NCBI GenBank assembly: GCA_963760225.1
Contig: CAVXCD010000001.1
Span: forward strand, 682,001-746,000
Direction of reading: 5' to 3'
Source: 13-2-20CM-66-19 sp963760225
GTDB taxonomy: Bacteria > Pseudomonadota > Gammaproteobacteria > Steroidobacterales > Steroidobacteraceae
DNA: 64,000 nucleotides
Shown here: in pieces, positions 17,542 to 26,160 of the stretch
How positions within the stretch are numbered: the stretch's first letter is position 1
Layout: each line of letters starts with the position of its first letter
Position numbers and translations under genes: made by a program
The notes under the pieces: model-generated
Database searches by the model: none
What the model saw: only the letters and a program-made list of their open reading frames with translations
Told to the model about the DNA's origin: nothing

Positions 17542-18528
17542 CTAGCGGCTGCGAGCGCGCAGCAGCATCACGAACAACGGTGCGCCGACCAGCGCCATGA
17601 TCGCCCCCACCGGCAGCTGCCGCGGCGCGGCGATCGTGCGCGCCACGAGATCCGCGCCGGTGAGCAGCATGCCGCCGGCGAGCGCCGCGGCGGGCGCTAC
17701 GATCCGGTGGTCGCTGGTGCGGAACGACAGGCGCACCGCGTGCGGGGTGATGAGGCCGACGAAGCCGACGGTGCCGGCGCTCACTACTGCGAGCGCGGTG
17801 AGCGTGGCGCAGGCGATGAACAGCACCGTCCGCCAGGCATCGAGCGCCAGCCCGACGGTGCGGGCACGCAGCTCCCCGGCCGCCAGCACGTTGAGCGGGC
17901 GGGCCACCGCCACGGCGACGGCGACCGCGAGCAGCGCCGCGCCGGCACTGATCCAGGGATTCACCGCCCATTCCAGATCGCCGGCCAGCCAGAACACCAT
18001 GCCGCGCACGCGCGAGGTGTCCGCCAGCGCCAGCAGCACGCTCACCAGTGCGCCGCAGGCGCTGGCCAGCACCACTCCGGTCAGGAGCAGCCGCGGCGTG
18101 CCGCCGCCGCGGGCGAGAAGGTATACGAGTGCCACCGCGGCGAGGGCACCTGCGACTGCCGCCGACTGCACGATGAGTGCGGCGGCGCCGGCGATCATGG
18201 CCAGCAGCGCCCCGACGGCGGCGCCCCCCGACACGCCGAGCACGTAGGGGTCGGCGAGGGGGTTGCGGAACAGCGCCTGCAGCAGCACGCCGGCGAGCGC
18301 GAGCAGACTGCCGACGCCGAAGGCGGCCAGCACGCGCGGCAGCCGCACCGCGACCAACACGTTGCGTGTGGCCTCGTCGCCTCCCCCGCCGAGCGCCGCG
18401 AGCGCCTGCGACAGGCCTATACCTGAGCTGCCGATGAGCAGCGCTGCCGTGAACACCACCCCCGCCAGCAGCAGCAGTATCGCCAGGCCCCGCAGCGAGG
18501 CGCCCGATGCAACTATCGACCCTGTCAT
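17542..18528 (-). CDS. FecCD/BtuC-family ABC transporter permease
   Basis: About 328 residues and nine to ten membrane helices. Family motifs are VRLPRVLAAFGVGSLLALAGVLLQALFRNPLADPYVLG-like segments (here in pieces: RLPRVLAAFGVG, GVLLQALFRNPLADPYVLGVS) and the C-terminal TVGFVGLITPHAVRL. It would move siderophore, heme or cobalamin across the inner membrane with a partner ATPase. The start is set at the ATG at 18528; an ATG at 18564 is possible. Unusually, it stands alone: the only matching ATPase is 4.7 kb away at 12038-12838 and no substrate-binding protein is seen. Divergent from rppH. Confidence 0.88.
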   Translation of the reverse strand: MTGSIVASGASLRGLAILLLLAGVVFTAALLIGSSGIGLSQALAALGGGGDEATRNVLVAVRLPRVLAAFGVGSLLALAGVLLQALFRNPLADPYVLGVSGGAAVGALLAMIAGAAALIVQSAAVAGALAAVALVYLLARGGGTPRLLLTGVVLASACGALVSVLLALADTSRVRGMVFWLAGDLEWAVNPWISAGAALLAVAVAVAVARPLNVLAAGELRARTVGLALDAWRTVLFIACATLTALAVVSAGTVGFVGLITPHAVRLSFRTSDHRIVAPAAALAGGMLLTGADLVARTIAAPRQLPVGAIMALVGAPLFVMLLRARSR

Positions 18529-18628
18529 GGGCCAAGCCTCATCGAATTTGTTGGAAAACGCCATCCCAGCCCTTCGCGTGCATGGCTCACGGCGGGGGTG
18601 GCTGCCTTGTGGCAGACTTTCAAACCGC

Positions 18629-19189
18629 GTGAGCGACCTGATCGACGCGGAAGGTTTCCGAGCCAACGTGGGCATCCTGCTGATGCTCCGCGAGCAGGTT
18701 TTCCTCGGCCGGCGCCGGGGCGGGCGCGGCTGGCAGTTCCCGCAGGGCGGAGTGCGCGCCGGCGAGGCACTCGAGCAGGCGCTGTACCGCGAGCTCGAGG
18801 AAGAGATCGGCGTCAACCAGGTCGACGTCACGCTCGTCGGGCAGACCGAGCGCTGGCTGCGCTACCGCCTGCCGGCGCGTTATGTGCGACGCAACCAGCA
18901 GCCGGTGTGCATCGGCCAGAAGCAGCGCTGGTTCCTGCTGCGGCTGCAGAAGGAAGATGTCATTTTCGACTTCCGGCGCACCAGCGCGCCCGAGTTCGAT
19001 CAGTGGCGCTGGTCGCCATACTGGGAGCCGGTGAAGGAAGTCATCTACTTCAAGCGCGCCGTCTATGCCCGGGCGCTCACCGAGCTCGCCGGGCTGGCCT
19101 TCCCGCGCGGCAAGCAGCCGCCGTTGCCCGAGTGGTGGGATCGGGTCACCGCGCGTCAGCAGCGCGAAGCGATCGCGCGCACGGACTAG
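18629..19189 (+). CDS. rppH: RNA pyrophosphohydrolase RppH
   Basis: 186 residues from the GTG at 18629 (reads SDLIDAEGFRANVGILL). RppH removes pyrophosphate from the 5' end of mRNA to start decay. The complete Nudix box GX5EX7REUXEEXGU is present as GGVRAGEALEQALYRELEEE followed by IGV. Flanking RppH signatures are GWQFPQGG upstream, RWLRYRLP, and GQKQRWFLLRL, with FDQWRWSPYWEP in the later part. The frame is open further upstream, but that part overlaps the divergent permease and has no family similarity. Confidence 0.93.
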   Translation: MSDLIDAEGFRANVGILLMLREQVFLGRRRGGRGWQFPQGGVRAGEALEQALYRELEEEIGVNQVDVTLVGQTERWLRYRLPARYVRRNQQPVCIGQKQRWFLLRLQKEDVIFDFRRTSAPEFDQWRWSPYWEPVKEVIYFKRAVYARALTELAGLAFPRGKQPPLPEWWDRVTARQQREAIARTD

Positions 19190-19196
19190 AACGCTG

Positions 19197-19949
19197 TTGC
19201 GCTTCCTCACAGCCATCCTGGCCCGCAGCGACGCAGCGCCGCGCGTGGTGCGCCCGCGCGCGCCGCTGGTGCTCAGGACGGTGCGCGGCGCCGCGCTACT
19301 CATCGGAGTGTTTGCGTTGTATGTCGTGTACGAGCTCGGCCGCTACAATGCCGGCTACGACCGCCAGGCGGTCGCCCAGCAGCGCACCGAGCTCGAGGTG
19401 CAGATCGAGCACCTGGAGAGAGCCGATCGCGAGCTGCGCACCAAGCTTGCGGAAGCGGATACCATCACCGCCGGGCGCGCGCACGAGCAGGCGGAAGAGG
19501 CGCGCGCCATCGGCGAGCTGCAGGCGCAGGTGGCGCGGCAGTCGCAGGAGCTTGCCTTCTATCGCGGCGTCGTGGCGCAGAACGCCGCGAGCATCGGCGT
19601 GAAGATCGAGCAGCTGCACATCACCGCCGGCGCCAAGCCCGGGACCTTCCAGGTGCACCTGTCGCTGGTACGCGCGGGACGGCCGGACGCGCTGGCCTCC
19701 GGCACCGTGCACTTCACGCTCCTCGGCAGCAGCGCCCAGGGTGCCAGATCCTTGGACCTCGCCGCCCTCACCGCCGGCCGCCAGCACGAGTTGCGTTACG
19801 ATCTGCGCTACCTCGAGAGCCTTGACCAGGAGCTCGCCGTACCCGCAGCCTTCCGGCCCGAGCAGCTCGACGTCGAGCTGCAGTCGAGCCGCCGCGACAT
19901 CGCGCCGCTCTCGCAGACCTTCCTGTGGACGGTAGAGCCCTCACCTTAG
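19197..19949 (+). CDS. DUF6776-like inner-membrane coiled-coil protein
   Basis: About 250 residues if the TTG at 19197 is used; no ATG or GTG suits better. One membrane helix lies near residues 30-48 (LIGVFALYVVYELG). A coiled coil follows (TELEVQIEHLERADRELRTKL and onward to about residue 120), then a beta-rich periplasmic domain (FQVHLSLVRAGRPDALASG, YDLRYLESLDQELAVP). The layout is that of a conserved uncharacterised protein found beside bactofilin genes in gammaproteobacteria. It sits 7 bases after rppH and 37 bases before the bactofilin gene, so a shared role in envelope or cytoskeleton organisation is possible. Confidence 0.75.
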   Translation: MRFLTAILARSDAAPRVVRPRAPLVLRTVRGAALLIGVFALYVVYELGRYNAGYDRQAVAQQRTELEVQIEHLERADRELRTKLAEADTITAGRAHEQAEEARAIGELQAQVARQSQELAFYRGVVAQNAASIGVKIEQLHITAGAKPGTFQVHLSLVRAGRPDALASGTVHFTLLGSSAQGARSLDLAALTAGRQHELRYDLRYLESLDQELAVPAAFRPEQLDVELQSSRRDIAPLSQTFLWTVEPSP

Positions 19950-19986
19950 ATTTTCACGCATCACAACTCCTCAAGAGCCCCAACGC

Positions 19987-20355
19987 ATGTTCACACGCGA
20001 TTCCCGGCAGACCGCCATCGACACGCTGATCGGCAAGTCCGCTCGCCTCGAGGGGGATCTCGCCTTCGAGGGCGGCCTGCACGTCGACGGCCATATCGTC
20101 GGCTCGGTGCGCTCGCTCGGGCAGAAGGAATCGACCCTGTCGGTGAGCGCCGGCGGCTCGATCGAGGGCGCGGTGCAGGTGCCGAACGTGATGCTCGAAG
20201 GCACGGTCACAGGCGATATCCACGCCAGCGGCCGCGTCGTGCTCGGGGCCAGCGCGCGCGTACAGGGGAACGTGTACTACGGGGTCATTGAAATGACCCT
20301 CGGCGCCCAGATCATGGGGAAGCTGGTGCGGCTTGCGCCCGAGGCGCCGGCTTAG
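19987..20355 (+). CDS. Bactofilin (polymer-forming cytoskeletal protein)
   Basis: A 122-residue protein with the bactofilin beta-helix core: IGKSARLEGDLAFEGGLHVDG, then repeated turns HIVGSV, GSIEGAVQVPNVMLEG, TGDIHASGRVVLGASARVQG, NVYYGVIEMTLGAQIMGKLV. Bactofilins polymerise without nucleotide at the membrane and help position cell-wall enzymes. It is preceded by the coiled-coil membrane protein; a periplasmic M23 peptidase, a frequent bactofilin partner, lies 4 kb away at 24598-26010 but is not adjacent. Confidence 0.92.
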   Translation: MFTRDSRQTAIDTLIGKSARLEGDLAFEGGLHVDGHIVGSVRSLGQKESTLSVSAGGSIEGAVQVPNVMLEGTVTGDIHASGRVVLGASARVQGNVYYGVIEMTLGAQIMGKLVRLAPEAPA

Positions 20356-20468
20356 CGCCGCAACGCCCTGAAACGGGGTGTCCCGCTGCCTGAGCAAGCG
20401 CGCAGCGTGCAGGATGTGAAGCGGCGCTTTGACCTGGCCGGCAGTGCCTTCTAGACTCCCCTATAGGT

Positions 20469-20837
20469 ATGGAAACGATGACTACGACCGAAGCGCTGCA
20501 GGATGCCCCTGCGCTCAAGTTCACCGATGCTGCCGCCCGCAAGGTCGGCGACCTCATCCGCGGCGAGGGCAACCCGAAGCTCATGCTGCGCGTGTTCGTG
20601 CAGGGCGGGGGCTGCTCGGGGCTGCAGTACGGCTTCGAGTTCGATGAGCAGCTGCAGGACGGCGACACCTGCGTCGAGAACCTCGGCGTCAAGCTGCTCG
20701 TCGACCCGATGAGCGTGCAGTACCTCACCGGCGCGGAGATCGACTACCGCGAGGGTCTCGACGGCGCGCAGTTCGTGATCCGCAACCCGAACGCCGCCAC
20801 CACTTGCGGCTGCGGCTCCTCTTTCGCGGCTGCCTGA
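20469..20837 (+). CDS. erpA: Iron-sulfur cluster insertion protein ErpA
   Basis: A 122-residue A-type carrier that delivers Fe-S clusters to apo-proteins, including isoprenoid synthesis enzymes. The three conserved cysteines are present: one in GGGCSGLQYGF and two in TTCGCGSSF at the C-terminus. ALKFTDAAARKVGDLI and DYREGLDGAQFVIRNPNA are ErpA-like. The start may be ATG at 20469 or at 20478. It follows bactofilin by 113 bases and precedes ppx. Confidence 0.94.
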   Translation: METMTTTEALQDAPALKFTDAAARKVGDLIRGEGNPKLMLRVFVQGGGCSGLQYGFEFDEQLQDGDTCVENLGVKLLVDPMSVQYLTGAEIDYREGLDGAQFVIRNPNAATTCGCGSSFAAA

Positions 20838-20853
20838 AGCCGCGGCAGTACGC

Positions 20854-22419
20854 GTGGCTACGGCTGCCAGCCTCCGACCTGCAGAAACCCGTTCTTCTCC
20901 CCGTAATGCCCCGCGTCCCGTGCCGCAAGTGCTGGCGGCGGTGGACTTGGGAAGCAACAGCTTCCACATGGTGGTCGCGCGCTATTCGCACGGCCAGCTG
21001 ACCATCATCGATCGCCTGCGCGAGATGGTGCGCCTCGCCGCCGGCGTTGCGGAGAACGGCCGCATCGACAAGGACGTGGCGGCACGCGCGCTCGCCTGTC
21101 TGCAGCGCTTCGGCCAGCGCCTGCGCGACATGCACGCCGACAGCGTGCGCGTGGTGGGCACCAATGCGCTGCGGCTGGCGCACAAGAAGCAGGCGTTCCT
21201 CGAGCGCGCCCGCGAGGCGCTCGGTCACCCGATCGAAATCATCGCCGGCATGGAAGAGGCGCGCCTCATCTATGCCGGGGTGGCGCACAACATGCCGAAC
21301 GAGCCGGGCAAGCGCCTGGTGGTCGACATCGGCGGCGGCAGCACCGAGCTGATCATCGGCGAGGGGTTGAATCCTCTCGAGCTCGAGAGTCTGCAGATGG
21401 GCTGCGTGTCCTCCAGCGAGCGCTTCTTCCGCGACGGCAAGATCTCCGCCAAGCGCTTCGAGCGCGCCCGCCTCGCCGCGCGCATGGAGCTCGAGCCGGT
21501 GCAGGCCGCCTTCCGCCGCCGCGGCTGGGATACCAGCGCCGGCAGCTCCGGCACGGTGCGTGCGATCGGCGAGGCCATCCGCGCGCTCGACCCCACTGTG
21601 CCCAACATCACGCCCGAGGGCATCAACCGCGCCATCGAGTACTGCATCGACGCCGGTCACACGCGTGAGCTCAGTCTCGAGCCGATCACCGAGGACCGCC
21701 GCCCGGTGTTCCCCGGAGGTCTGGCGATCCTCGCGGAGATCTTCGCCGTGCTCGAGATCAAGGAGATGCGCATCGCCGAAGGAGCGATGCGCGAGGGGCT
21801 GCTGTACGACATGCTCGGGCGCTTCCACCGCGAGGATGCGCGCGAGCGCACCGTGCGTGCCATGCAGCAGCGCTACCACGTCGATCTGGAGCAGGCCGAG
21901 CGCGTCGAGGCGACCGCGCGCAACTTCCTCGAGCAGACGCGCGACACCTGGAAGCTCGAGGAGCCGCTCGCGCACCTGGCGCTGAAGTGGGCCGCGCGGC
22001 TGCACGAGATCGGGCTCGACGTCTCGCACAGCGGCTATCACCGCCACGGTGCATACCTGCTGGAGAACGCCGACATGCCCGGGTTCCCGCGCGAGGAGCA
22101 GCGGCTGCTCGCGCGCGTGGTCGGCGCGCATCGCCGCAAGCTGACCGTCGATGGGCTGGAGGAGCTGGTGCCGCCCTGGGACAGGAGCGCGCTTTACCTG
22201 ATCGTGCTGCTGCGGCTGGCGGTGCTGTTGCACCGTGGCCGCAGTGCCACCGCGCTGCCGCAGATCGATCTGGCGGCGACGCCGCGCTCGCTCGAGGTGC
22301 GCTTCCCGGCGCGCTGGCTCAAGGATCATCCGCTCACCTCCGCCGACCTGCAGCTGGAAGTGGATTACCTGCGCGTCAGTGGTGCGTTCCGGCTGCGCGT
22401 GTTCAGCAGCGGCCGCTGA
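20854..22419 (+). CDS. ppx: Exopolyphosphatase
   Basis: 521 residues from the GTG at 20854; a GTG at 20920 would give 499 residues starting PQVLAAVDLGSNSFHMVVAR and fits homologues better. It hydrolyses terminal phosphates from polyphosphate. The ASKHA-fold phosphate loops are visible: AAVDLGSNSFHMVV, VDIGGGSTELIIG, and SSGTVRAIGEAI. The later HD-like region (WAARLHEIGLDVSHSGYHRHG) matches the C-terminal domain of Ppx/GppA enzymes. It converges with ppk, the synthesising enzyme; their stops are 4 bases apart, so the transcripts must overlap. Confidence 0.93.
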   Translation: MATAASLRPAETRSSPRNAPRPVPQVLAAVDLGSNSFHMVVARYSHGQLTIIDRLREMVRLAAGVAENGRIDKDVAARALACLQRFGQRLRDMHADSVRVVGTNALRLAHKKQAFLERAREALGHPIEIIAGMEEARLIYAGVAHNMPNEPGKRLVVDIGGGSTELIIGEGLNPLELESLQMGCVSSSERFFRDGKISAKRFERARLAARMELEPVQAAFRRRGWDTSAGSSGTVRAIGEAIRALDPTVPNITPEGINRAIEYCIDAGHTRELSLEPITEDRRPVFPGGLAILAEIFAVLEIKEMRIAEGAMREGLLYDMLGRFHREDARERTVRAMQQRYHVDLEQAERVEATARNFLEQTRDTWKLEEPLAHLALKWAARLHEIGLDVSHSGYHRHGAYLLENADMPGFPREEQRLLARVVGAHRRKLTVDGLEELVPPWDRSALYLIVLLRLAVLLHRGRSATALPQIDLAATPRSLEVRFPARWLKDHPLTSADLQLEVDYLRVSGAFRLRVFSSGR

Positions 22420-22423
22420 GTAA

Positions 22424-24499
22424 TTACACCGTAGCGGGGCCTGCGGCGTACTTGGCGAGCAGCTCCGCCTGTGCGTTGCACGCCCGCGCCTTGCCGCGCG
22501 CGAAGCGCTGGTAAGTACCTCCGGGCTTGAGCTCCCAGGCCTGACAGTTGTCCTTCAGGCACAACTCCAGGTCGCGCAGGATGCGCTCGAGGTGATCGGG
22601 CCGGCGCACGGGGAAGGCGACCTCGACGCGGCGGAAGAAATTGCGCTCCATCCAGTCGGCGCTGGCGCACAGCATGTCGGGGCTGCCGCCGTTCTCGAAG
22701 TAGAACACCCGCGAGTGCTCGAGGAAGCGCCCGACGATCGAGCGCACGGCGATGTTCTCCGACACCCCCGGCACCCCGGGCCGCAGCGCGCATACCCCGC
22801 GGACGATGAGCTCGACCCTCACCCCGGCGCACGAGGCGCGGTACAGCGCCTCGATGGCCTGCGGGTCGACCAGCGCGTTCATCTTGGCGATGATGCGCGC
22901 CGGACGCCCGGCGCGCGCATGCTCGGCCTCGCGCGCGATCTTGCCGAGGACCATCTCGTGCATGCCGAACGGCGACTGCACCAGGCGGTTGAGCTGCGGG
23001 GTCTGGGTGAGGCTGGTGAGCTGCAGGAACAGTTCGTGCACGTCGTGCCCGATGTCGTCGTCGCAGCTGAGCAGCCCGTAGTCGGTGTACTGGCGCGCGG
23101 TGCGCGGATGGTAGTTGCCGGTGCCGAGGTGGCAGTAGCGGCGGATGCCGCCGGCCTCGCGCCGCACGATGAGCGTGAGCTTCGCGTGCGTTTTGTAGCC
23201 CACCACCCCGTACATGACGTGGGCGCCGGCTTCCTGCAGACGGTTCGACAGCTCGATGTTCGCTTCCTCGTCGAAGCGCGCGCGCAGCTCGACGATGACG
23301 GTCACGTCCTTGCCGGCATTGGCCGCGGCCACCAGCGCATCCACCAGCGGGGAGTCGTGCCCGGCCCGGTACAGCGTCATCTTGATCGCCAGCACCTGCG
23401 GGTCGGCGGCCGCCTGGCGCAGGAAATCCATCACCGGGGCGAAGCTCTGGTAGGGATGGTGCAGCAGCACGTCCTTCTGGCGGATGCAGGCGAACAGATC
23501 CGTGGTGCCGACGAGGCGCTTGGGCGTCCCGGGCGTGAAGATCGGGTACTTGAGGTCCGGCCGCTGCACGATGTCGTACACGGCCGAGAGGCGGTTGAGG
23601 TTCACCGGCCCGGCGACGGCATAGGTGTCCAGGCCGTTAGAGGCGAACTGCGCCTGCAGGAACCTCACCATGTCCTCGGGGCAGTCGTTCGAGGTCTCGA
23701 GCCGCACCGCCGCGCCGTAACGGCGGTGCGCGAGCTCGCCCTCGAGCGCGCGGCGCAGGTCGTCGATCTCCTCGTCGTCGACGAACAGGTCGCTGTTGCG
23801 CGTGACTCGGAACTGGTAGCAGCCCATCACCCGGATGCCGGTGAACAGCTTCGGCACGAAGGTCTGCACGATGGTCGAGAGCAGCACGCAGCCGCGGCTT
23901 GCGCCCGCCCCCGGCAGCGGCACCACCCGTGGCAGCGAGCGCGGCGCCTGCACGATGGCGAGCTCGCTGTCGCGGTTGAAGGCGTCCTTGCCTGACAGGC
24001 GCACGATGAAGTTCAGGCTCTTGTTCTGGATGCGCGGGAAGGGGCGTGCGGGGTCGAGGCCCAGTGGCGAGAGCACCGGCTCGATCTCGCGCTCGAAATA
24101 CTGCTCGAGCCACTCGGTCGCCTGCGGGCTCCACTCCGAGCGCCCGAGCAGCGGCACTCCTTCGGCGGCGAGCGCCGGCAGCAGCAGCTCGTTCAGGCAG
24201 CGGTACTGGTCGGCGACCAGCCGCGTGGTGCGCTCGTGTATCGCGGTGAGCTGCTCGGGTATCGACATGCCGTCGGCGGCGATCTGGCCGCCGCCGAGCT
24301 CCTGCAGCTGCTTGAGGCCGGCGACGCGGATCTCGAAGAACTCATCGAGGTTGCTGCAGGAGATACACAGGAACCGCAACCGCTCGAGCAGCGGCACCGA
24401 TTCGTCGAAGGCCTGGTCGAGCACCCGCTGGTTGAACTCGAGGAACGACAGCTCGCGGTTGATGTACTGCTGCGGTGCCTTGAGGTCTGGCGCGTCCAT
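22424..24499 (-). CDS. ppk: Polyphosphate kinase 1
   Basis: About 691 residues from the ATG at 24499; the frame extends to 24538. It polymerises the gamma-phosphate of ATP into polyphosphate. The N-terminus YINRELSFLEFNQRVLDQA is diagnostic. The phospho-histidine region GVVGYKTHAKLTLIVRRE and CHLGTGNYHPRTARQYTDYG are intact, as is the phospholipase-D-like second half (ARFDEEANIELSNRLQEAG). Convergent with ppx, a common pairing, though usually the two are in one operon. Confidence 0.95.
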   Translation of the reverse strand: MDAPDLKAPQQYINRELSFLEFNQRVLDQAFDESVPLLERLRFLCISCSNLDEFFEIRVAGLKQLQELGGGQIAADGMSIPEQLTAIHERTTRLVADQYRCLNELLLPALAAEGVPLLGRSEWSPQATEWLEQYFEREIEPVLSPLGLDPARPFPRIQNKSLNFIVRLSGKDAFNRDSELAIVQAPRSLPRVVPLPGAGASRGCVLLSTIVQTFVPKLFTGIRVMGCYQFRVTRNSDLFVDDEEIDDLRRALEGELAHRRYGAAVRLETSNDCPEDMVRFLQAQFASNGLDTYAVAGPVNLNRLSAVYDIVQRPDLKYPIFTPGTPKRLVGTTDLFACIRQKDVLLHHPYQSFAPVMDFLRQAAADPQVLAIKMTLYRAGHDSPLVDALVAAANAGKDVTVIVELRARFDEEANIELSNRLQEAGAHVMYGVVGYKTHAKLTLIVRREAGGIRRYCHLGTGNYHPRTARQYTDYGLLSCDDDIGHDVHELFLQLTSLTQTPQLNRLVQSPFGMHEMVLGKIAREAEHARAGRPARIIAKMNALVDPQAIEALYRASCAGVRVELIVRGVCALRPGVPGVSENIAVRSIVGRFLEHSRVFYFENGGSPDMLCASADWMERNFFRRVEVAFPVRRPDHLERILRDLELCLKDNCQAWELKPGGTYQRFARGKARACNAQAELLAKYAAGPATV

Positions 24500-24597
24500 C
24501 GGCTTGTCTACCCGCTTCGCCGCACTGCGGCAATTCACAAGGCCGTCAAGGATACCAGCGCCGCGCGACGCTGCCGTGAAGAAGGGTTAAACGAGCC

Positions 24598-26010
24598 TCA
24601 GCGCGAGACCAGCAGCTCGCTCATGGGCGGATCGAGGCTCGCCACGAGCGTTGTCGCGTGGCTGAGGAAGTCGGCCCGCCAGCGCGCATCGATCGGCGGG
24701 GCGCCCGGCAGGGCCACGGTCTGCGGGTCCTTGAACACCCCGTTGACGCGGTACTCGTAGTGCAGGTGCGGCCCGGTCGCCAGCCCGGTCATGCCGACGT
24801 AGGCGATCACGGTGCCCTGCGTCACGTGCGCGCCGACGCGCGTGTCGTGGGCAAAGCGCGACAGGTGTCCGTAGACGGTGACGATGCTGCTCGAGTGCTC
24901 GATCTCCACGAGGTTGCCGTAGCCACCCATCCAGCCGGCGAAGCGGATGCGGCCATCGCCTGCGGCGTGCACCGGAGTGCCGATGGGCGCGGCATAGTCG
25001 ATGCCCTGGTGGGCACGGATGCGGTTCAGAATCGGGTGCATGCGCGCGGAGTTGAAGCGCGAGCTGATGCGGGTGAACTCCACCGGGGCGCGCAGAAATT
25101 CCTTGTGCAGGCTGCGTCCGTCGGGGGTGTAGTAGTACGTGCCGCCCTCCGGATCGGTGTAGCGCACCGCGCGAAACGCGCGTCCCTGGTTCACGAACTC
25201 CGCCGCCTCGATCGGGCCGTCCTTCACGTAGGCGCCTTCGCGCCAGATCTCGTCGTAGGTCACCACGAAGGTGTCGCCGGGGCGCACGTTGAGCACGAAA
25301 TCGATGTCCCAGCCAAAGATGTCGGCGAGCGCCACCGCCGTCGGATCGTGGCCGCCGGCGGCCTCTACCGCCTCGAACAGCGAGCTGTCGATCCTGCCGC
25401 GCACCGTGCGCCGGCGCGTTTCGAGCGCGTTCTGTAGCACGTCGGCTTTGAGCGCATTCCCATCGCGCGAGACCTTGAGCGTCTGGCTGTCGTTCAGACG
25501 CCGCTCGAATCCAAACAGCGCGCCGTCCTTGTGGGTCAGGTGCAGCGACTCGCCGGGGCGCAGGCTGTCGAGGGCGGCGCGGACGCCCGGGAGGCTGCGC
25601 AGCGAGGCGAGATCAGCGAGATTGAGCTTCAGGCGACGGAAGATCCGGTCCAGGGTGTCGTTGCGCGTGACGACCACGTCGATGCTCGAGAGGGCAAGCG
25701 TCGCGCTCTCCAGGGAGGGCGCGGCGGCCAGCTGCACACTGGGGGAGGCGCCGGCGGCTGCCGCGGGATCGCTGGCGCTCGCCGCCACCGTACTGTCGGC
25801 GGCGGCGGCAGCGGCAGGCTTCGCTGCCTGCGTCGCCGGGCTGGCGGCGCCGTCGCGGGCATCTGCGGCTGGGGTGCTGAGTCCGCCGTGCCAGAGTGTC
25901 CAGCCAACCACCGCGCAGGCGGCCGACTGCAGCCAGAAGGCTACTGAGGGCAGGCGCTGGCGCCACGAAGAAGAGGCGCTGTCGGGGCCGGAGTTCAGCT
26001 GGGGTGCCAT
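24598..26010 (-). CDS. M23 peptidoglycan DD-endopeptidase (MepM-like)
   Basis: About 470 residues from the ATG at 26010. An N-terminal membrane helix (VAFWLQSAACAVVGWTLW) and Ala-rich linker lead to an OapA/LysM-like domain (VVTRNDTLDRIFRRLKLNLADL). A catalytic LytM domain follows: HPILNRIRAHQGIDYAAPIG provides zinc ligands His and Asp, and GPHLHYEYRVNG the HxH motif. Such enzymes cut peptide cross-links in the periplasm to allow wall growth. Divergent from tyrS. A short inverted repeat lies directly upstream of the start. Confidence 0.9.
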   Translation of the reverse strand: MAPQLNSGPDSASSSWRQRLPSVAFWLQSAACAVVGWTLWHGGLSTPAADARDGAASPATQAAKPAAAAAADSTVAASASDPAAAAGASPSVQLAAAPSLESATLALSSIDVVVTRNDTLDRIFRRLKLNLADLASLRSLPGVRAALDSLRPGESLHLTHKDGALFGFERRLNDSQTLKVSRDGNALKADVLQNALETRRRTVRGRIDSSLFEAVEAAGGHDPTAVALADIFGWDIDFVLNVRPGDTFVVTYDEIWREGAYVKDGPIEAAEFVNQGRAFRAVRYTDPEGGTYYYTPDGRSLHKEFLRAPVEFTRISSRFNSARMHPILNRIRAHQGIDYAAPIGTPVHAAGDGRIRFAGWMGGYGNLVEIEHSSSIVTVYGHLSRFAHDTRVGAHVTQGTVIAYVGMTGLATGPHLHYEYRVNGVFKDPQTVALPGAPPIDARWRADFLSHATTLVASLDPPMSELLVSR

Positions 26011-26015
26011 CGACA

Positions 26016-26029
26016 ATTCTTATGAGAAT
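26016..26029. promoter_or_regulatory. Inverted repeat ATTCT-N4-AGAAT before the M23 peptidase gene
   Basis: The dyad lies 6 bases upstream of the ATG at 26010, in an AT-rich patch (to about 26037) between divergent genes. It partly resembles the GAGAAT/ATTCTC half sites of Fur boxes, but it is short and overlaps the ribosome-binding region, so it could equally be a translational element. Weak evidence. Confidence 0.3.
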
Positions 26030-26160
26030 GAATTAAAAGGGCGAACCGTACCGGGCTCGCGTGCCTGGGTCAATGTATGTTAAGTGCCGCGGGCGCCGGG
26101 GTGTTGTTAACTTACGCCGCAGGCGCGGTGCGAGCCGCAACGTGCATCACGGGAATGAGG

